5,233 nt of DNA from the NCBI GenBank assembly GCA_015492355.1, contig WGFF01000035.1, positions 1-5,233 of the forward strand. Direction: 5' to 3'. A model generated the notes under the pieces. It did no database searches. It had not been told where the DNA came from and was given only the letters and a program-made list of their open reading frames with translations. Source of the stretch: Deltaproteobacteria bacterium (GTDB lineage Bacteria; Desulfobacterota; GWC2-55-46; S146-73). Shown piece by piece: positions 1 through 5,233 of this stretch. Position numbers and translations under genes: made by a program. The first letter of the stretch is position 1. Each line of letters starts with the position of its first letter.

Positions 1-2667
1 ATAAACAAGCCTGATGTGGAGAGCATAGAGGGGCTCTCCCCTGCCATCTCCATAGACCAGAGGACAACGAGCAAGAATCCCCGCTCCACCGTGGGTACTG
101 TCACAGAGATATACGATTATCTGAGGCTCCTTTTTGCACGGGTAGGAAGCCCCCACTGTTACAGGTGTGGCAGAGCCATAACATCGCAGACCCTCCAGCA
201 GATGGTGGACAGGATTATGTCCCTTCCATCTGGCTCAAGGATAGTGGTGCTCTCTCCCATGGTAAGGGGAAGAAAGGGTGAGTACAGAAAGGAACTCGAG
301 CAGCTCAGAAGGGAGGGATACACAAGGGTAAAGGTCGATGGTGTGATGAGGAGCCTTGAGGAGGAAATAGTGCTCGATAAGAGGAAAAAGCACTACATAG
401 ATGTGATAGTGGACAGGATTATTATAAAGGAGGGCATCATAAGGAGGCTTGCAGACTCACTTGAGGTTGCTGGAGGGCTTTCAGGTGGGCTCATAAAGAT
501 AGAGGTACATGGAGGAGCGGAACTCCTCTTCAACGAGAAACTATCCTGTGTCAGGTGTGGCATAAGTTATCCAGAGATAACGCCCACCATGTTCTCATTC
601 AACAGTCCCCATGGTGCATGTCCTGAATGCAAGGGTATAGGGGAGAAGTACTACTTCGATCCTGATCTGGTGGTACCCGATAGATCCCTCTCCATAAGGG
701 ATGGAGCCATCGTCCCGTGGGGCAGAAGGGGTGGCAGGAAGGGTGCGGAGTTCTTTCAGCATCTCCTCGAAAGCCTCGCAAGACATTACGGGTTCTCCAC
801 GTCCACACCGTTTAGAAGGCTCCCGAAGAGGATAAGGGATATCATCTTCAACGGTTCTGGTGATGAGGAAATAGAGTTTTATTACGAAAGGGGTGGCAGA
901 AGGGTATACTACAGACAGCCCTTTGAAGGGGTGCTGAGGAATCTGGAAAGGCGCTACAAGGAGACCGAATCAGGGGAGGTGAGGTGTGAGCTTGAAAGGT
1001 ACATGAATGCCCAGCCATGCCCGGTGTGCAAGGGCTCGAGGCTCAAAAAAGAGGCGCTCTTCATAAAGGTGGGTGGCAAGTCCATCTGGGATATTGTGAG
1101 GATGTCCATAAAGGATGCTTTCTTTTTCTTCAAAGACCTCCGCCTCACACCCACGCAGGAAGAGATTGCACAGAGGATACTCAAAGAGGTAAGCGAGCGT
1201 TTGAGTTTCCTTGCGGGTGTGGGACTCGACTATATAACACTCGACAGGAACGCCTCGACCCTTTCTGGTGGCGAGGCTCAGAGGATAAGGCTTGCCACAC
1301 AGATAGGCTCAAGCCTTGTGGGTGTCCTTTACATACTCGATGAGCCATCCATAGGTCTCCATCAACGGGACAACAGAAGACTCCTTACCGCACTCAAGAG
1401 GCTTAGGGATATGGGCAACACCGTGATTGTGGTGGAGCATGACGAGGCAACCATAAGGAGTGCAGACTATATAATCGACATGGGTCCAGGTGCTGGTGAG
1501 GAGGGAGGTGAGGTCGTGGCTGTAGGGACACAGGAGGAGATAATGTCCTCTCCAAGGTCCATAACAGGCAAGTATCTCTCAGGCGAACTCCAGATACCCG
1601 TACCAGCAGAGAGGAAAAGAGCGGATGGACGATTCCTTGTACTCAAGGGTGTGAGGATAAACAACATAAAGGGTATGGACGTGAGCATACCCATAGGGCT
1701 TATAACCTGTGTGACGGGTGTTTCTGGCTCTGGCAAGAGCAGTCTCGTTGTCGATACCCTTTACAAGAATCTTGCCAGGATATTCTACAACTCAAAGGAG
1801 AGGGCAGGAGAGGTATCAGCCATAAAGGGGCTCGAATTCATAGACAAGGTCATCTCCATAGACCAGTCACCCATAGGAAGGACACCGAGGAGCAATCCTG
1901 CAACGTACACGGGTGTATTCACCCCTGTAAGGGAACTCTTCAGCCAGCTCCCTGACTCCAAAGTAAGGGGCTATAGCCCTGGACGTTTCAGCTTCAACGT
2001 CAGGGGCGGGAGGTGCGAGGCATGTATGGGTGAGGGGGTCATAAAGGTGGAGATGCATTTTCTGCCTGATGTGTACGTGCGGTGCGATGTATGTGGTGGC
2101 AGACGGTACAACCGTGAGACCCTCGATATAAGGTACCGTGGAAAAAACATAGCAGACTGCCTCGATATGACAGTGACAGAGGCGGTGGAGTTCTTCCGTA
2201 ACATACCCTCCATAAAGGACAGGCTCACAACCCTCTACAGTGTGGGCTTGGGTTACATAAAACTCGGACAACCAGCAACCACCCTTTCAGGCGGTGAAGC
2301 CCAGAGGATAAAACTTGCAAGGGAACTGTCCAAGAGGGCAACAGGAAAGACCCTCTATATACTCGATGAGCCCACAACTGGACTCCACTTTGCGGATATA
2401 CAAAAACTCCTGGATGTGCTCAATCGCCTGCGCGATGCGGGTAATACCATAGTGATAATAGAGCACAACATGGATGTGATAAAATCGTCTGACTATATAA
2501 TCGACCTTGGACCAGAGGGTGGCAACGAGGGTGGTCACATAATCGCAAGTGGCACACCAGAAGAGGTTGCAGGGGTGGCAGGGTCGTATACAGGGATGTA
2601 TCTCAAGGAGGTCCTCGAAAGGGGACATATCCCTGAAGAGGGGCTCAGAGAAAGGGCTATGAACTGA
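1..2667 (+). CDS. uvrA: Excinuclease ABC subunit A (UvrA), 5'-truncated by the window edge
   Basis: UvrA is the dimeric, zinc-containing ATPase that finds DNA lesions and loads UvrB in nucleotide excision repair, in the cytoplasm. The frame is open from base 1, and its first residues INKPDVESIEGLSPAISIDQ match an internal block of UvrA. About 80-90 N-terminal residues, including the first Walker A, therefore lie upstream. The GTG at 16 is not the start. Visible in order: CxxC at 157-168; a zinc module with CxxC pairs at 547-558 and 619-630; CxxC at 1018-1029; ABC signature LSGGEAQR at 1261-1284, Walker B LDEPS at 1336-1350 and its His at 1438; second Walker A GVSGSGKSS at 1717-1743; C-terminal zinc finger with CxxC pairs at 2014-2025 and 2083-2094; second signature at 2284-2307, LDEPT at 2362-2376 and its His at 2464. 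Both ATPase cores look intact from here on, with no frameshift. The 888 codons present plus the missing part fit the usual length of about 940-970. The TGA stop lies 8 bases before rlpA. Confidence 0.98.
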   Translation: MNKPDVESIEGLSPAISIDQRTTSKNPRSTVGTVTEIYDYLRLLFARVGSPHCYRCGRAITSQTLQQMVDRIMSLPSGSRIVVLSPMVRGRKGEYRKELEQLRREGYTRVKVDGVMRSLEEEIVLDKRKKHYIDVIVDRIIIKEGIIRRLADSLEVAGGLSGGLIKIEVHGGAELLFNEKLSCVRCGISYPEITPTMFSFNSPHGACPECKGIGEKYYFDPDLVVPDRSLSIRDGAIVPWGRRGGRKGAEFFQHLLESLARHYGFSTSTPFRRLPKRIRDIIFNGSGDEEIEFYYERGGRRVYYRQPFEGVLRNLERRYKETESGEVRCELERYMNAQPCPVCKGSRLKKEALFIKVGGKSIWDIVRMSIKDAFFFFKDLRLTPTQEEIAQRILKEVSERLSFLAGVGLDYITLDRNASTLSGGEAQRIRLATQIGSSLVGVLYILDEPSIGLHQRDNRRLLTALKRLRDMGNTVIVVEHDEATIRSADYIIDMGPGAGEEGGEVVAVGTQEEIMSSPRSITGKYLSGELQIPVPAERKRADGRFLVLKGVRINNIKGMDVSIPIGLITCVTGVSGSGKSSLVVDTLYKNLARIFYNSKERAGEVSAIKGLEFIDKVISIDQSPIGRTPRSNPATYTGVFTPVRELFSQLPDSKVRGYSPGRFSFNVRGGRCEACMGEGVIKVEMHFLPDVYVRCDVCGGRRYNRETLDIRYRGKNIADCLDMTVTEAVEFFRNIPSIKDRLTTLYSVGLGYIKLGQPATTLSGGEAQRIKLARELSKRATGKTLYILDEPTTGLHFADIQKLLDVLNRLRDAGNTIVIIEHNMDVIKSSDYIIDLGPEGGNEGGHIIASGTPEEVAGVAGSYTGMYLKEVLERGHIPEEGLRERAMN

Positions 2668-2669
2668 GG
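2666..2669 (+). promoter_or_regulatory. Ribosome binding site of rlpA, overlapping the uvrA stop codon
   Basis: GAGG sits 6 bases before the ATG at 2676 and shares bases with the uvrA TGA (2665-2667). Ribosomes ending uvrA would terminate on the rlpA initiation region, which suggests translational coupling. No promoter-like sequence fits in the 8-base gap, though an internal promoter within uvrA cannot be excluded. Confidence 0.55.
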
Positions 2670-2675
2670 CTTGCC

Positions 2676-3317
2676 ATGCATAGGGTCTTACCCCTGATAA
2701 CCGCCTTCGTTCTCCTCTCCACCAGCTGTGCCACCATTAAGAATGGGTACAGAACCCAGACTGGTATCGCATCCTGGTACGGCAGGGACTTCCACGGCAG
2801 ACCCACTGCAAGCGGAGAGATATACAACATGTACGCAATGACAGCTGCACACAGGACACTGCCACTCGGTACCATCCTCAGGGTGACGAATCTCGAAAAC
2901 AGAAAGAAGGTAAAGGTCACTGTAAACGACAGGGGACCATTCGTCAAGGGGAGGATTATCGACCTGTCCTATGGTGCTGCAAAAAGGCTCGGTATGGTAG
3001 AGAAGGGCACTGCAAGGGTGAGAATCGAGGTCATCGGGAGGGACAGGAAATATATAAGGTACATAAGGGTGGATGATACCGGTGATGGCGATTATGTGGT
3101 ACAGGTGGGTGCATTCAGGGATGTAAGGAATGCAAGGAGGCTGAAGGAGGTACTGAGCTGGAGATATTCAGGCGTTTACATAGCGAGGGCTACCGTCTCT
3201 GGAAGGACCTTCTACAGGGTTAGACTCGGTAGATACCCCACAAGGGCTGATGCCTACAGGACCGCACAGAGGCTTGCCAGCGAGGGATACGAGGTCATGG
3301 TGACAAGGGACCAATAG
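2676..3317 (+). CDS. rlpA: RlpA-like septal lytic transglycosylase lipoprotein with SPOR domain
   Basis: RlpA-family proteins are lipoproteins that localise to the septum and, where tested, cleave stem-peptide-free (denuded) glycan strands during daughter-cell separation. The 213-residue product opens with a lipoprotein signal (MHR, a hydrophobic stretch, lipobox LSTSC with Cys18). Ala at +2 does not resemble the inner-membrane retention signal Asp. Residues about 28-118 are the double-psi beta-barrel: GIASWYG, TASGE, TAAHRTLPLG, VNDRGPF and RIIDLS. Glu48, His59 and Asp85 have the same spacing (11 and 26) as the active-site Glu, His and Asp I recall for Pseudomonas RlpA, so activity is plausible. 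Residues about 138-213 are a SPOR domain (YVVQVGAF at 140-147, FYRVRLGRYP at 179-188), which binds denuded glycan. The linker between domains is only about 20 residues and the protein is shorter than the enterobacterial one (about 360). Both domains are nevertheless complete. It probably shares a transcript with uvrA. Family assignment is secure; catalytic activity is inferred. Confidence 0.93.
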   Translation: MHRVLPLITAFVLLSTSCATIKNGYRTQTGIASWYGRDFHGRPTASGEIYNMYAMTAAHRTLPLGTILRVTNLENRKKVKVTVNDRGPFVKGRIIDLSYGAAKRLGMVEKGTARVRIEVIGRDRKYIRYIRVDDTGDGDYVVQVGAFRDVRNARRLKEVLSWRYSGVYIARATVSGRTFYRVRLGRYPTRADAYRTAQRLASEGYEVMVTRDQ

Positions 3318-3336
3318 CCCTTCACCATGCCTGATA

Positions 3337-3351
3337 CGGGAGGCTCTCCCG
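3337..3351. other. Short hairpin after rlpA, possible weak terminator
   Basis: CGGGAG and CTCCCG form a perfect 6-bp stem with a 3-base loop, 20 bases after the rlpA stop and between two converging genes. No T-run follows on either strand, so it is not a classical intrinsic terminator. It could help terminate or protect the uvrA-rlpA mRNA 3' end. Confidence 0.3.
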
Positions 3352-3398
3352 AAATTCTACGGATAGGCAACATGACATCTTACGATAACGCCACAGGA

Positions 3399-3424
3399 AC
3401 ACCCTTACAGGATAGTACGGGTGT
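3399..3424. other. Imperfect hairpin in the convergent spacer
   Basis: ACACCC (3399-3404) pairs with GGGTGT (3419-3424). Inside it, after one mismatch, TAC (3406-3408) can pair with GTA (3415-3417) around a 6-base loop. It lies between the 3' ends of rlpA and the PEBP-family gene and has no T-run on either side. It is perhaps a transcript-end structure. Together with 3337-3351 it is the only structure I see in the 156-base spacer. Confidence 0.25.
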
Positions 3425-3473
3425 ATCATCTTCACACGTGGGTACCACAAGAAAGGGATTTTTATCCAGGGGC

Positions 3474-4016
3474 TTATCTGCTGAAGGTACCCATAATCCT
3501 TGCCTCACCGAGGATATGTCCTTTCATAGCCCTTTCGACCTCACCTTTCCTTGCGCCTTCAGGTATGCCGAGGCTTTCCACATCGAGTGCCCTGAGGATG
3601 AAATAATACCTGTGTCTGCCATGTCCGCGTGGCGGACACGGTCCCCAGTAGCCTATGCGACCGAAGTCGGTTATACCCTGCTTGGTACCGTCTGGAAGTC
3701 TCGATGTCTTTGTAATACCCTCTGAAAGACCCTTTGAACCACCCGGGATATCATATACAACCCAGTGTATGAATGTACCCACAGGTGCATCAGGGTCCTC
3801 AACTATGAGGGCAAAACTCTTCGTACCAGACGGTACATCCTTCCAGTGTAGTTCAGGCGAGAGGTCCTTACCTATACAGGTGTGTCTGTCCGGTATCCTC
3901 TCACCCTCCCTGAAGGCATTACTCTCCACAGAAAACATACCACCACCTCCCTCTACCACAGATGTAAAAAATACAGTAAAGATACCCATCCATACCATTC
4001 CCCACAAGTGCCTCAT
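3474..4016 (-). CDS. YbhB/YbcL-type phosphatidylethanolamine-binding-protein (PEBP/Raf kinase inhibitor-like) family, probably exported
   Basis: The product is a 180-residue PEBP-fold protein. The fold has a conserved anion/ligand pocket; the physiological ligand of bacterial members is mostly unknown. Counting from the ATG at 4016: MRHLW and a hydrophobic stretch to about residue 21 look like a signal peptide or N-terminal anchor, without a lipobox Cys, followed by a GGGG run. The mature part has HTCIGKDLSPELHW (46-59), the pocket motif DPDAPVGTFIHW (74-85), GYWGPCPP (122-129), HRYYFILRALD (135-145) and the terminal GEARIMGTFSR (170-180). Both pocket signatures are present and the C-terminus is complete. 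The start at 4016 is preferred over the in-frame GTG at 4022 because the purine-rich run AAAGGGGGG (4030-4022) ends 5 bases before the ATG but directly abuts the GTG. It is transcribed away from the lipid kinase gene and convergently with rlpA. Family assignment is firm; export is likely; function is unknown. Confidence 0.92.
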   Translation of the reverse strand: MRHLWGMVWMGIFTVFFTSVVEGGGGMFSVESNAFREGERIPDRHTCIGKDLSPELHWKDVPSGTKSFALIVEDPDAPVGTFIHWVVYDIPGGSKGLSEGITKTSRLPDGTKQGITDFGRIGYWGPCPPRGHGRHRYYFILRALDVESLGIPEGARKGEVERAMKGHILGEARIMGTFSR

Positions 4017-4021
4017 ATCCA

Positions 4022-4030
4022 CCCCCCTTT
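4022..4030 (-). promoter_or_regulatory. Ribosome binding site that fixes the PEBP-family start
   Basis: On the minus strand AAAGGGGGG is followed by TGGAT and then ATG. The G-run can pair with the CCUCC of the 16S rRNA 3' end (in part through G-U pairs), at a 5-base spacing to the ATG at 4016. The alternative GTG at 4022 has no spacing at all. Confidence 0.6.
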
Positions 4031-4036
4031 CTGTTC

Positions 4037-4064
4037 TTTATACCTATAGTGTACATGCCCTCAA
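4037..4064 (-). promoter_or_regulatory. Putative sigma-70-type promoter of the PEBP-family gene
   Basis: On the minus strand TTGAGG (4064-4059), a 16-base spacer and TATAAA (4042-4037) resemble -35 and -10 boxes. The start would lie near 4030, giving a very short leader. An overlapping alternative is TTGCAT (4076-4071), 17 bases, TACACT (4053-4048), which would give a longer leader. Prediction by eye only. Confidence 0.4.
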
Positions 4065-4213
4065 CCATCCATGCAACAGGACTTGAAGGGAAAGACCTTG
4101 AAAAAAAACAACAATTAAATATACTGATACGGGTAAGATACCCAGCCCACATGACATGGGCAATCCAGGGAGCCGGTAAAAAGGCTTTGCAGGAACGGAG
4201 ATACACTCCTTGA
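4055..4213 (+). CDS. Possible small ORF (52 codons) whose stop overlaps the lipid kinase start
   Basis: An open frame runs from ATG 4055 (or GTG 4049) to TGA 4211-4213, giving a hydrophilic 52-residue product starting MPSTIHATGLEGKDLEKKQQ and ending in a basic GAGKKALQERRYTP. I recognise no domain. The stop shares bases with the TTG start of the next gene (TTGA), the arrangement of translationally coupled pairs. An in-frame internal ATG at 4151 would give a 20-residue version lying entirely in the leader made from the promoter at 4098-4125. Against it: no ribosome binding site is visible before 4049, 4055 or 4151, and the frame contains that promoter-like sequence. It may be a leader peptide, a small protein or a chance frame. 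Confidence 0.3.
   Translation: MPSTIHATGLEGKDLEKKQQLNILIRVRYPAHMTWAIQGAGKKALQERRYTP
4098..4125 (+). promoter_or_regulatory. Putative sigma-70-type promoter of the lipid kinase gene
   Basis: TTGAAA (4098-4103), a 16-base spacer and TATACT (4120-4125) each match the consensus boxes in five of six positions. The spacer is A/T-rich, with an A-run directly after the -35. Transcription would begin near 4132, giving a leader of about 78 bases before the TTG at 4210. Its -35 lies about 34 bases from the outer edge of the opposing promoter (4037-4064), so one bound regulator could affect both. Confidence 0.55.
4131..4186 (+). other. Leader with successive small hairpins upstream of the lipid kinase
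   Basis: Three short inverted repeats follow the predicted transcription start: GGGTA/TACCC around AGA (4131-4143), GCCCA/TGGGC around 7 bases (4145-4161), and AGCC/GGCT around 8 bases (4171-4186). Stems of 4-5 bp are individually weak. The arrangement does not match any riboswitch consensus I know. It may tune translation of the TTG-started gene or be chance. Confidence 0.25.
4197..4200 (+). promoter_or_regulatory. Ribosome binding site supporting a TTG start
   Basis: GGAG lies 9 bases before TTG 4210. The same frame is closed by TAA at 4177-4179 and has no ATG, GTG or other TTG between that stop and 4210. The KVRFIINP motif expected at the very N-terminus of this kinase family begins right after it. 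The TTG start is therefore well supported. Confidence 0.55.
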
Positions 4214-5106
4214 AGGTACGGTTCATAATAAACCCTGTAGCAGGGGGCAGAGACAGGACAGAGGAGATAACCGAATGTATAAGGAAGGTTCTCAAGTCCT
4301 CGGAGGGGTTGTTCGAGATAAGGCTCACCCAGAGGAAGGGTGATGGATACAGGTTATCCAGGGAGGCTGAGCAGAGGGGATACGATTTTGTGTTCGTATG
4401 CGGTGGGGACGGCACTGTGAACGAGGTGGGCTCTGCACTCGTTGGCTCTAAGAAGACTGTACTCGGTATCATCCCCTGTGGCTCTGGTAACGGGCTTGCC
4501 AGGGCACTCCATATCCCGAGGGAGATAGAATCAGCGGTAAGACTCCTCCTATCCGGAAGGGTGAAAAATATAGATGTAGGGTCTGTGGATGGGAGGGTTT
4601 TCCTCTCCACCGCTGGCTTTGCCATTGATGCCCATATAAGCAAGAGATACAACGAAGGAAAGAGGAGCTCTAAGAAAAGGGGTATACTCCCTTACTTTTC
4701 CATAGCCTTCATGGAATTCATGAGATACAGACCAGAGGCAATAACCATAAAGATAAAGGACAGGTACAGAAGAATAACCCCGCTTCTCCTTACCGTTGCA
4801 AATACGGAACAATACGGTGCGGATGCCATAATAGCACCGGGGGCTGTACCTGATGATGGGCTTCTGGATGTATGTATAGTGCCGAGGCTTGGATTCTTTC
4901 ACGGTCTGTCAGGGGCGGTAAAACTTTTAAGGGGCAGGATAGACAGACTTACAGGATTCCAGAAGATACAGACCGACTCCATAGAGATTATAAGGAAGAA
5001 CAAAGGTCCAGTACATACTGACGGCGAGACCTTCGATGGGGATGAAAGGCTCTCTGTGAAGGTCCTTCCATCCGCACTGAAGATACTGGTAGAAGAGTCC
5101 TTATAA
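4210..5106 (+). CDS. Diacylglycerol kinase catalytic-domain protein (YegS/DgkB/LCB5-like lipid kinase)
   Basis: This 298-residue protein belongs to the soluble DAGK_cat lipid kinases, which use ATP to phosphorylate a lipid hydroxyl, as in diacylglycerol to phosphatidic acid, at the cytoplasmic membrane face. Visible motifs: N-terminal IINPVAGG (6-13); the nucleotide-loop signature CGGDGTVNEV (64-73); PCGSGNGLAR (89-98); IDVGSVDG followed by STAGFAID (121-140); the C-terminal-domain block APGAVPDDGLLDV (209-221); and HTDGE (269-273), whose Asp corresponds to the catalytic-base region of DgkB-type enzymes. The length is typical (about 290-310), with no membrane segment or signal peptide, and all core motifs are intact. 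Translation starts at TTG, after GGAG at 4197-4200. The true substrate (diacylglycerol, phosphatidylglycerol, sphingoid base or another lipid) cannot be read from the sequence. The gene is divergent from the PEBP-family gene and has its own promoter-like sequence. No gene follows on this strand within the window. Confidence 0.93.
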   Translation: MKVRFIINPVAGGRDRTEEITECIRKVLKSSEGLFEIRLTQRKGDGYRLSREAEQRGYDFVFVCGGDGTVNEVGSALVGSKKTVLGIIPCGSGNGLARALHIPREIESAVRLLLSGRVKNIDVGSVDGRVFLSTAGFAIDAHISKRYNEGKRSSKKRGILPYFSIAFMEFMRYRPEAITIKIKDRYRRITPLLLTVANTEQYGADAIIAPGAVPDDGLLDVCIVPRLGFFHGLSGAVKLLRGRIDRLTGFQKIQTDSIEIIRKNKGPVHTDGETFDGDERLSVKVLPSALKILVEESL

Positions 5107-5140
5107 ACCAAAAATCCCCGGGACAACCGTAACCCTCTCC

Positions 5141-5162
5141 AAAAAAATGCCCCACTGTGGCA
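5141..5162 (-). terminator. Possible minus-strand intrinsic terminator
   Basis: Read on the minus strand, TGCCACAGTGGGGCA (5162-5148) can fold with a 4-bp TGCC/GGCA stem plus an inner C-G pair, and is followed by seven T (5147-5141). It would end transcription from a gene lying to the right on the minus strand, converging on the lipid kinase. The stem is short, so this is tentative. Confidence 0.35.
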
Positions 5163-5192
5163 AAGCACACTGAAATTTGTCTGTATGTGTTC

Positions 5193-5228
5193 TGAGGGAA
5201 ACCCCTTTTGTAAAAGGGGTTTCCCTCA
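5193..5228. repeat. 17-bp perfect inverted repeat with a 2-base loop
   Basis: TGAGGGAAACCCCTTTT (5193-5209) is exactly complementary to 5212-5228, with only GT between. All 17 base pairs match. No T-run follows on either strand, so it lacks the tail of a classical intrinsic terminator. Candidate identities are a transcript-end hairpin or bidirectional terminator after the lipid kinase, a REP/MITE-like dispersed repeat, or the end of a mobile element cut by the window. There is no transposase in the window to support the last. Confidence 0.8.
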
Positions 5229-5233
5229 AACTC

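Noticed and set aside
1017..1343. 108-codon frame on the + strand inside uvrA
   Set aside because: It overlaps conserved UvrA sequence in another frame and its product has no recognisable motif.
1867..2271. 134-codon minus-strand frame
   Set aside because: It is antisense to the conserved UvrA zinc finger and flanking region, which carries the real protein signal.
16..2667. GTG at 16 as the start of uvrA
   Set aside because: The frame is open to base 1 and the encoded residues before it (INKPD) continue the conserved UvrA block that sits about 85 residues inside complete homologues.
3327..3725. 132-codon + strand frame starting just after rlpA
   Set aside because: Most of it is antisense to the PEBP-family gene, it has no clear ribosome binding site, and its low-complexity-like product matches no family.
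3655..4086. 143-codon + strand frame
   Set aside because: It is the antisense image of the PEBP-family gene, whose pocket motifs DPDAPVG and GYWGPCPP identify the coding strand.
4131..4209. Known riboswitch before the lipid kinase
   Set aside because: GGGCAA and GCAGGAAC fragments recall parts of c-di-GMP and glutamine riboswitches, but the remaining conserved bases and stem order are absent.
4044..4652. 202-codon minus-strand frame over the intergenic region and the 5' half of the lipid kinase
   Set aside because: The + strand carries the GGDGT and GSGNG motifs in order. The minus-strand product has no recognisable domain and would cover both promoter-like regions.
4899..5168. 89-codon minus-strand frame at the 3' end of the lipid kinase
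   Set aside because: It is antisense to the conserved C-terminal domain including HTDGE, and its product matches nothing I recognise.
5193..5228. Classical Rho-independent terminator
   Set aside because: The stem is followed by AAACTC-type sequence on the + strand and by no T-run on the - strand. Its T-run lies inside the stem instead.
1..5233. CRISPR array, tRNA, rRNA, insertion sequence or phage module
   Set aside because: I saw no regularly spaced direct repeats, cloverleaf, rRNA-like sequence, transposase or phage-type gene.

Overview
The window suggests a Gram-negative bacterium. RlpA is an outer-membrane lipoprotein type, and UvrA is of the standard bacterial form. The base composition is balanced. 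Arginine is written mostly with AGG/AGA and isoleucine very often with ATA, a habit seen in several deep-branching or thermophile-related lineages such as Nitrospirota and some former deltaproteobacteria. That placement is a low-confidence guess from codon style only. All four main genes share the habit, so nothing in the window looks recently acquired.

Layout. (1) Positions 1-2667, + strand: uvrA, the damage-recognition ATPase of nucleotide excision repair, cut at its 5' end by the window edge. (2) Positions 2676-3317, + strand: a short RlpA-type septal lytic transglycosylase lipoprotein with a C-terminal SPOR domain. It starts 8 bases after the uvrA stop, so it is probably co-transcribed and perhaps translationally coupled. 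(3) Positions 3318-3473: a convergent intergenic spacer with two hairpins but no classical U-tailed terminator. (4) Positions 3474-4016, - strand: a probably exported YbhB/YbcL-type PEBP-family protein. Its start is corrected here to the ATG behind a strong G-rich ribosome binding site. (5) Positions 4017-4209: a divergent regulatory region with promoter-like sequences facing both ways, a leader able to form small hairpins, and a possible small ORF whose stop overlaps the next start as TTGA. (6) Positions 4210-5106, + strand: a DAGK_cat/YegS-type lipid kinase starting at TTG. (7) Positions 5107-5233: a tail with a possible minus-strand terminator and a striking 17-bp inverted repeat just before the window ends.

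Functionally, the left half pairs DNA repair with cell-division peptidoglycan processing. The right half pairs a putative exported ligand-binding protein with a cytoplasmic lipid kinase, transcribed divergently from a shared control region. These are mostly conserved housekeeping or accessory families, and I see no evidence of a defence island, CRISPR array, transposase gene or phage gene. The least explained items are the possible small ORF upstream of the lipid kinase (4055-4213) and the long palindrome at 5193-5228.
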